64,000 bases of DNA, taken from assembly GCA_002319965.1 (NCBI GenBank), contig DCJQ01000024.1:111497-175496 (forward strand). The letters run 5' to 3'. Of this stretch, positions 59,499 to 64,000 are shown piece after piece (position 1 is the stretch's first letter; every line of letters starts with the position of its first letter). This DNA comes from Megasphaera sp. UBA1696. Lineage in GTDB: Bacteria > Bacillota > Negativicutes > Veillonellales > Megasphaeraceae. Under the pieces are notes generated by a model that saw only the letters and a list, made by a program, of their open reading frames with translations, did not search any database and was not told the origin of the DNA. The translations under genes were made by a program, and so were the position numbers.

Positions 59499-60401
59499 AT
59501 GAAAATTTTCGTGACCGGTGTCAATGGACAGCTGGGACATGACGTAATGAATGAATTGGCCGAGCGCGGTCATGTCGGTATCGGCAGTGATTTGGCTCCG
59601 ACATACAGCGGTATTGCTGATGACTCGGCAGTCACCAAGGCGCCGTATCGATCCTTGGATATTACCGATAAAGAAGCAGTATCACAGGTTCTGCGTGAAA
59701 TCCGGCCCGACGCCGTCATTCATTGCGCTGCTTGGACAGCCGTCGATATGGCTGAAGACGACGGTCTCGTCGATAAGGTTCGCGCCGTCAATGCCGGCGG
59801 AACTCAGCATATTGCCGATGTCTGCAAAGATTTAGACTGCAAGATGCTCTATCTCAGCACGGACTATGTCTTTAACGGTCAGGGAACGGAGCCGTGGCAG
59901 CCGGACTGCCGCGATTATCAGCCGCTCAACGTCTATGGGCAGACGAAGCTTGAAGGCGAACTGGCCGTATCTCAGACTTTGGATAAGTATTTTATCGTCC
60001 GCATCGCCTGGGTTTTCGGCAAGAACGGCAAAAACTTCGTCAAGACCATGCTAAGTGTCGGCAAGACCCACGATACGGTCCGTGTCGTCAACGACCAGAT
60101 CGGGACGCCGACCTATACCTTTGACTTAGCGAGACTCCTCGTCGATATGATTGAAACGGATAAATACGGCTACTATCACGCGACCAATGAGGGAGGCTAC
60201 ATTTCCTGGTACGATTTTACCTGTGAAATCTACCGCCAAGCCGGCTATAAGACTGAGGTCATTCCCGTTACGACGGCAGAATACGGCTTATCGAAGGCCA
60301 AGCGGCCTTTCAATTCGCGCTTGGACAGACAGAAACTCGTCGAAGCCGGCTTTACGCCCCTTCCTGACTGGAAGGATGCCTTGAAGCGCTATTTACAGTA
60401 A
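59499..60401 (+). CDS. rmlD: dTDP-4-dehydrorhamnose reductase
   Basis: RmlD performs the last reduction to dTDP-L-rhamnose. It is 300 residues. The nucleotide motif GVNGQLGHDV is at the N-terminus, with AWTAVDMAEDD in the middle and YxxxK in YGQTKLEGE. AGAGGG sets the ATG at 59499, so the longer upstream frame is not used. The order in the operon is A-B-D-C. Confidence 0.96.
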   Translation: MKIFVTGVNGQLGHDVMNELAERGHVGIGSDLAPTYSGIADDSAVTKAPYRSLDITDKEAVSQVLREIRPDAVIHCAAWTAVDMAEDDGLVDKVRAVNAGGTQHIADVCKDLDCKMLYLSTDYVFNGQGTEPWQPDCRDYQPLNVYGQTKLEGELAVSQTLDKYFIVRIAWVFGKNGKNFVKTMLSVGKTHDTVRVVNDQIGTPTYTFDLARLLVDMIETDKYGYYHATNEGGYISWYDFTCEIYRQAGYKTEVIPVTTAEYGLSKAKRPFNSRLDRQKLVEAGFTPLPDWKDALKRYLQ

Positions 60402-60446
60402 CGATCTGATACGGGCCTTACAAGAAGATAAAGGAGATATAAATCA

Positions 60447-61055
60447 ATGGGGCAGATTACAGTAGAAAAGAATGTCGGAAATATCGAAGGCCTCTGCATT
60501 ATCACACCGGCCGTTCACGGCGATGACCGCGGTTTTTTTATGGAGACCTATAATCAGCGGGATATGGAAGAAGCCGGCTTTGACATCGCCTTCGTTCAGG
60601 ATAACCAATCCATGTCGACCAAAGGCGTCTTGCGGGGCCTTCACTTTCAAAAACACTTCCCCCAGTGCAAATTAGTTCGCGCCGTTCGGGGCAGCGTCTT
60701 TGATGTCGCCGTCGACCTCCGCCGCCAATCAAAGACCTACGGTAAGTGGTACGGTGTAGAACTGACCGCTGAGAATAAGAAGCAGTTCCTCATTCCTGAG
60801 GGCTTTGCTCACGGATTTTTGGTCCTCAGCGACGTCGCTGAATTTTGCTATAAAGTCAATGATTTCTGGCATCCCAATGATGAAGGCGGCATGGCTTGGA
60901 ACGATCCGGAAATCGGTATCCTTTGGCCCGGCCTGAAAGGCAGTTATGACGGAAGCTGCAGCGCTGCCGGCTACACCCTGGCCGATGGCACGCCTCTTAC
61001 GATGAGTGATAAAGACCAGCACTGGTTGGGACTGAAAGACACCTTTTCTTTTTAA
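60447..61055 (+). CDS. rmlC: dTDP-4-dehydrorhamnose 3,5-epimerase
   Basis: RmlC is the cupin-fold epimerase between RmlB and RmlD. It is 202 residues. Key segments are HGDDRGFFMETYNQRD (catalytic region), VLRGLHFQKHFPQCKLVR (His base), and IPEGFAHGFLVLSD. A few residues differ from the textbook VPRGFAHGF. AAGGAGAT precedes the ATG. Together the four genes encode the complete pathway to dTDP-L-rhamnose, used for surface glycans or cell-wall polymers. Confidence 0.97.
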   Translation: MGQITVEKNVGNIEGLCIITPAVHGDDRGFFMETYNQRDMEEAGFDIAFVQDNQSMSTKGVLRGLHFQKHFPQCKLVRAVRGSVFDVAVDLRRQSKTYGKWYGVELTAENKKQFLIPEGFAHGFLVLSDVAEFCYKVNDFWHPNDEGGMAWNDPEIGILWPGLKGSYDGSCSAAGYTLADGTPLTMSDKDQHWLGLKDTFSF

Positions 61056-61104
61056 GCGAATATAGAGCTCTTTTTTCTTCAAGTGAAGCAGCGAGGTGAA
61101 GCCT

Positions 61105-62013
61105 ATGCAGAACATCATCGCCGTCATTTGGGATTTTGATAAGACCCTTATTGACGGGAATATGCAGGATCCGATTTTTGAAGAATACCATATCGATAAG
61201 ACCGAGTTTTGGAAGGAAGTCAATGCCTTGCCCGCTCAGTATGCCAAAGAGGGAATCCGGGTCAATGGCGATACGATTTATTTGAATCAGTTCATTAAGG
61301 AAACACGCAAGGGGACTTTTAAAGGACTGAACAATGAAAAACTCCGGGGCTTTGGTCAAAAACAGAAGTATTATCCCGGCGTTCCCGATATTTTCAAGAA
61401 TCTCAAAGCGGTCGTGGAAAATAATCCTCGCTATCAGGAATACAATATCAAGGTCGAACACTATATCGTCAGCACGGGGATGTTGGCCATTATCAAGGGT
61501 TCGGCTGTCATGCCTTACGTTGAAGCCATTTGGGGCTGTGAATTCATTGAGGACGTTGACGAAAATCAACAGAAAATCATCAGTGAAATCGGCTACACCA
61601 TCGACAACACGACGAAGACCCGCGCCTTGTTCGAAATCAATAAGGGCGTTCCTCAACGGCCCGATATCGATGTCAACGCCAAGATGTCCGACGCCTATCG
61701 CCGCGTGGCCTTTCCGAATATGATTTATATTGCCGACGGCCCCAGTGATGTACCGGCCTTTTCAGTCATCAATAAATTCGGCGGCGTGACCTTTGCCATC
61801 TATCCTAAAGGAAATGATACGGCCTTCCAACAAGTCAATCAGCTGCGGGAAGACGGACGCATCGACATGTATGCTGAAGCCGATTATCGTGAAGGAACGA
61901 CGGCGTATATGTGGCTGACCCATAAGGTGGATGAAATGGCGCGGCGGATCTACTTTGCCGAAAAAGAAAGCCTCGAAGGGGCCATCTCGTCGGCTCCGAA
62001 GCACTTAGTGTAA
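61105..62013 (+). CDS. HAD-superfamily hydrolase
   Basis: This 302-residue HAD protein has motif I DFDKTL (D10 and D12 as nucleophile and acid) at residues 10-15, motif II around the STGML segment and motif III/IV in ADGPSDVPAF. It may dephosphorylate a sugar or nucleotide; the substrate is not known. Its place 49 nt after rmlC on the same strand suggests cotranscription. The ATG at 61105 follows GCGAGGTG; a GTG at 61096 overlaps that site. Confidence 0.85.
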   Translation: MQNIIAVIWDFDKTLIDGNMQDPIFEEYHIDKTEFWKEVNALPAQYAKEGIRVNGDTIYLNQFIKETRKGTFKGLNNEKLRGFGQKQKYYPGVPDIFKNLKAVVENNPRYQEYNIKVEHYIVSTGMLAIIKGSAVMPYVEAIWGCEFIEDVDENQQKIISEIGYTIDNTTKTRALFEINKGVPQRPDIDVNAKMSDAYRRVAFPNMIYIADGPSDVPAFSVINKFGGVTFAIYPKGNDTAFQQVNQLREDGRIDMYAEADYREGTTAYMWLTHKVDEMARRIYFAEKESLEGAISSAPKHLV

Positions 62014-62032
62014 TCAAAATATGACCGAAAAA

Positions 62033-62083
62033 AGTCCTTCCCGGGCAAGTGATGTGACACCTTGCTTAGGAAGGATTTTTTTG
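62033..62083 (+). terminator. Terminator of the rml operon
   Basis: AGTCCTTCC and GGAAGGATT are the outer arms and GCAAG/CTTGC the inner ones, followed by seven T. Confidence 0.82.
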
Positions 62084-62118
62084 TTCTGGAATATTATGGA
62101 AAAATCTACGACGGCAGA

Positions 62119-63075
62119 CTATTCTCCTAAGGCGTAGAGAATGTCGGCTGCGACGGCGTTAAGGTTATAGCGGCTGGTATAGCAGACCATCGTGCCTTGA
62201 GAAGCGGCTTGCTGGCAGGCTTTGCGGACTAAGGCGTGGCCGGTGTGATTGGTGTTGATGATCAGAATGTCGGCGCCCTGAAGTTTTTGACCGTCGAAAT
62301 TCTTGTTCTCCAAAATCGTCCAGTCGGGAAAGCGAGTCCTGATTTTTTCGTGCCATAAGTCATTACCGCCGGCGACACAGACCGTAAAGGTATCGGTCGC
62401 TTTTTCAAGGCGTGCCGTGTAGTCGTCGGGAAGGGGAAAGGCGTTTTGCTCTATATCCTCTTGGGGACAGCGGACTTCCCATTCTTGGAGGGACTGTTCC
62501 AGCGTCTTCACATAGCCGTCATAATTTTCCTGCAAAGCTTGAAAGGAAGCTCTCGTCTGAGTCAATTCGTCGCGCAGGCTCGTGGCGTCGTCGTCGAAAA
62601 CGGGCGGCGTATCGTTATAGACGAGGCGAATCAATCCCAGTCCCAAGGCAATCTGTCCGGCCGTATCGAGGGCGCCGGCCAGTTTCAACGCTTCAGCCGT
62701 ATCCGATGGCGCTGTCGTATCGGTGACGGCAATGCGGCCGCGGACCTTGTGGCCCTTGATGGCCGTGGGTCGAGAAAATTGCTCGATAATTACCGTGGCA
62801 ATCTTCTTTGTCTCGCTGTTGTCCGTGCGGTGTAAGGTATATTCGGCCTTGCGCGGCGTGAAACTCTTCTCGGTTAGGTGACACTGACCGGTCATATCTC
62901 CCGTCTGATCGGGAAAGGTTACGACCGGATTGGCTTTTAACTTTTTCCATAACCGCGCCGTCGGCACAGGACGGCCGGTAAGGCAAATACCCTCGCCGTA
63001 AGGCAGGAAACGCTCTTCGCCGCGGCAGGACAAGCCCGAAAAAGAATTTGTATAAAGTATCTGCGTGATTTTCAT
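62119..63075 (-). CDS. Coiled-coil protein with C-terminal DUF2325 domain
   Basis: This 318-residue protein has an N-terminal unknown domain (about 1-140), a coiled coil of about 40 residues (LRDELTQTRASFQALQENYD and EQSLQEWE), and a C-terminal DUF2325 domain (about 235-318) starting VCVAGGNDLW and holding TNHTGHALVRKACQQA and ending NLNAVAADIL. Stand-alone DUF2325 at 5262 shows the same GGND start. The function of the domain is unknown. The ATG at 63075 is set by GAGGAG 9 nt upstream. It is divergent from the CRISPR leader, and ends just after the rml terminator. Confidence 0.82.
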   Translation of the reverse strand: MKITQILYTNSFSGLSCRGEERFLPYGEGICLTGRPVPTARLWKKLKANPVVTFPDQTGDMTGQCHLTEKSFTPRKAEYTLHRTDNSETKKIATVIIEQFSRPTAIKGHKVRGRIAVTDTTAPSDTAEALKLAGALDTAGQIALGLGLIRLVYNDTPPVFDDDATSLRDELTQTRASFQALQENYDGYVKTLEQSLQEWEVRCPQEDIEQNAFPLPDDYTARLEKATDTFTVCVAGGNDLWHEKIRTRFPDWTILENKNFDGQKLQGADILIINTNHTGHALVRKACQQAASQGTMVCYTSRYNLNAVAADILYALGE

Positions 63076-63252
63076 GCTCATAAACTCCTCATGGTGCTGG
63101 AATGTTTCTATTATAAGCCATTCCGGAAGAGAATGTAAGGAGGACCGAGAGAAAGTTCGGAGAGGACAGAGACATTCCTGACAGGGAGTTCTTTCGTACA
63201 GCGTGAAAGATGAGGAAAAACTGATTTTTCTTACAGAAAGAAAAATCACGTG

Positions 63253-63261
63253 TGCTATAAT
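63253..63261 (+). promoter_or_regulatory. Extended -10 upstream of the intact CRISPR array
   Basis: TG-C-TATAAT is a perfect extended -10, 195 nt before the first repeat. It may drive the crRNA precursor. Confidence 0.55.
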
Positions 63262-63456
63262 AGTCTTAACAAAGCCCGAAGAGATAAAGACGATGATAAA
63301 TGCGAAGGGGAAGTGACCATGATAATTCCCCGTGAAAGGAGAGGCTAAAATAGAAAAATGTAAACCTTGTCCCTAGTCACAGTCGAATAAGGCTCGGCAG
63401 TGGGGATTTAGGCACATCGATATAAAAGAAAGAAGCGAAAAAATATAATTTTCGCT
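63262..63456 (+). promoter_or_regulatory. CRISPR leader
   Basis: AT-rich leader on the 5' side of the array as defined by the repeat's GATTGAAAC end. It includes TGCGAAGGGGAAGTGACCAT (starting 63301), a stretch that is also seen, altered, after cas2. No open frame. Confidence 0.65.
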
Positions 63457-64000
63457 GTCGCACCCAAACGGGTGCGTGGATTGAAACGTCGATAATATCA
63501 ACGGCGCGAAGGCCGCCGGCAGTCGCACCCAAACGGGTGCGTGGATTGAAACATTACCATCGTGGCGCTGTCGCAAAGGACATAAAAGTCGCACCCAAAC
63601 GGGTGCGTGGATTGAAACGCGCATCATCAATGCGCAGCCCCAATGCATTCAGGTCGCACCCAAACGGGTGCGTGGATTGAAACCTCGGCAACGAGGGGCT
63701 ATCGATTTTAGAAAACGGTCGCACCCAAACGGGTGCGTGGATTGAAACAGATCGGTATTCATGAAGGTATACACGGCCTTGAGTCGCACCCAAACGGGTG
63801 CGTGGATTGAAACATCGGGTCAGATTGTTTTGGGCAAAACTGGTATAGGTCGCACCCAAACGGGTGCGTGGATTGAAACATATTGGCAAACGCGATACGC
63901 ATATACATCTCGAGTCGCACCCAAACGGGTGCGTGGATTGAAACACGTTGACGCCGATATTATTGATACGAATTTGGGGTCGCACCCAAACGGGTGCGTG
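63457..64000 (+). CRISPR. Type I-C CRISPR array, cut by window end
   Basis: Nine repeats start at 63457, 63522, 63588, 63653, 63718, 63783, 63849, 63914 and 63979; the last is cut. Each is 31 nt, starts GTCGCACCC, has a GGGTGC arm that pairs with GCACCC, and ends GGATTGAAAC. All copies seen are identical. Eight spacers are 34 or 35 nt long and differ from each other. The repeat is one base shorter than the usual 32-nt I-C repeat, in the loop (AAA). Open frames read on the minus strand here are an effect of the repeats. The array runs out of the window, so its full length is unknown. Confidence 0.98.

Noticed and set aside
63373..63985. Open frames on the minus strand across the CRISPR array, with repeated FNPRTRLGAT-type segments
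   Set aside because: The protein repeats are just the translated CRISPR repeats; there is no real coding signal.

Overview
This 64 kb window looks like chromosomal DNA of a Gram-negative Firmicute of the class Negativicutes, most likely Megasphaera or a close relative in the Veillonellaceae. The evidence is the mix of genes. There is an S-layer-homology (SLH) porin of the OmpM type, a two-ferredoxin-cluster [FeFe] hydrogenase of the M. elsdenii kind, Firmicute markers (Prp protease with an N-terminally extended L27, RNase M5, a YlbF-family protein, the Met-gamma-lyase-like PLP protein), and envelope genes expected of a diderm (an LPS-kinase-like protein, TDP-rhamnose synthesis, AMIN-domain amidase). 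Genus assignment is inference from memory of these families; no search was run.

Layout. 1-1.4 kb: the end of dprA and a convergent kinase-like gene. 1.6-8.5 kb: an iron region. Its first operon encodes a small membrane protein, two HMA-like proteins and an unusual P1B-type ATPase, and resembles the ferrosome (fez) gene clusters. Its second operon is DUF2325-feoA-feoB plus a FeoB-associated Cys-rich peptide. Each operon has a perfect TTGACA-17-TATAAT promoter with an overlapping or adjacent Fur-box-like sequence. 8.5-24 kb: uvrA2, a LysR/flavodoxin divergent pair with a short redox-flavoured operon, editing deacylase, pirin, TPR protein, M15-like peptidase, serine hydrolase, alr, aminotransferase and a flippase. 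24-31 kb: ABC-F ATPase, [FeFe] hydrogenase, SLH porin, amidase. 31-42 kb: rplU-prp-rpmA, polysaccharide deacetylase, FliB-like protein, trmL, YlbF, murB, cysteine desulfidase-like protein, typA and a DUF362 ferredoxin protein. 42.5-52.9 kb: a long tightly packed operon miaB-mutS-mutL-methyltransferase-miaA-PLP protein-rnmV-rsmA, which joins mismatch repair with tRNA/rRNA maturation. 53 kb: tRNA-Ser(CGA).

54.3-64 kb is the accessory end. An orphan secreted protein is followed by cas4-cas1-cas2 of type I-C character, with no interference genes in view. Directly after cas2 come a decayed leader and a decayed CRISPR array of about four degenerate repeats. Then comes an rmlABDC TDP-rhamnose operon with a HAD hydrolase, and a DUF2325 coiled-coil protein on the other strand. 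The window ends inside an intact array of at least nine near-identical 31-bp I-C repeats with 34-35 bp spacers.

The most interesting points are the putative ferrosome cluster coupled to feo, with an intra-operon terminator after its first gene, and the split CRISPR locus with a dead array next to its adaptation genes and a live-looking array 6.5 kb away.
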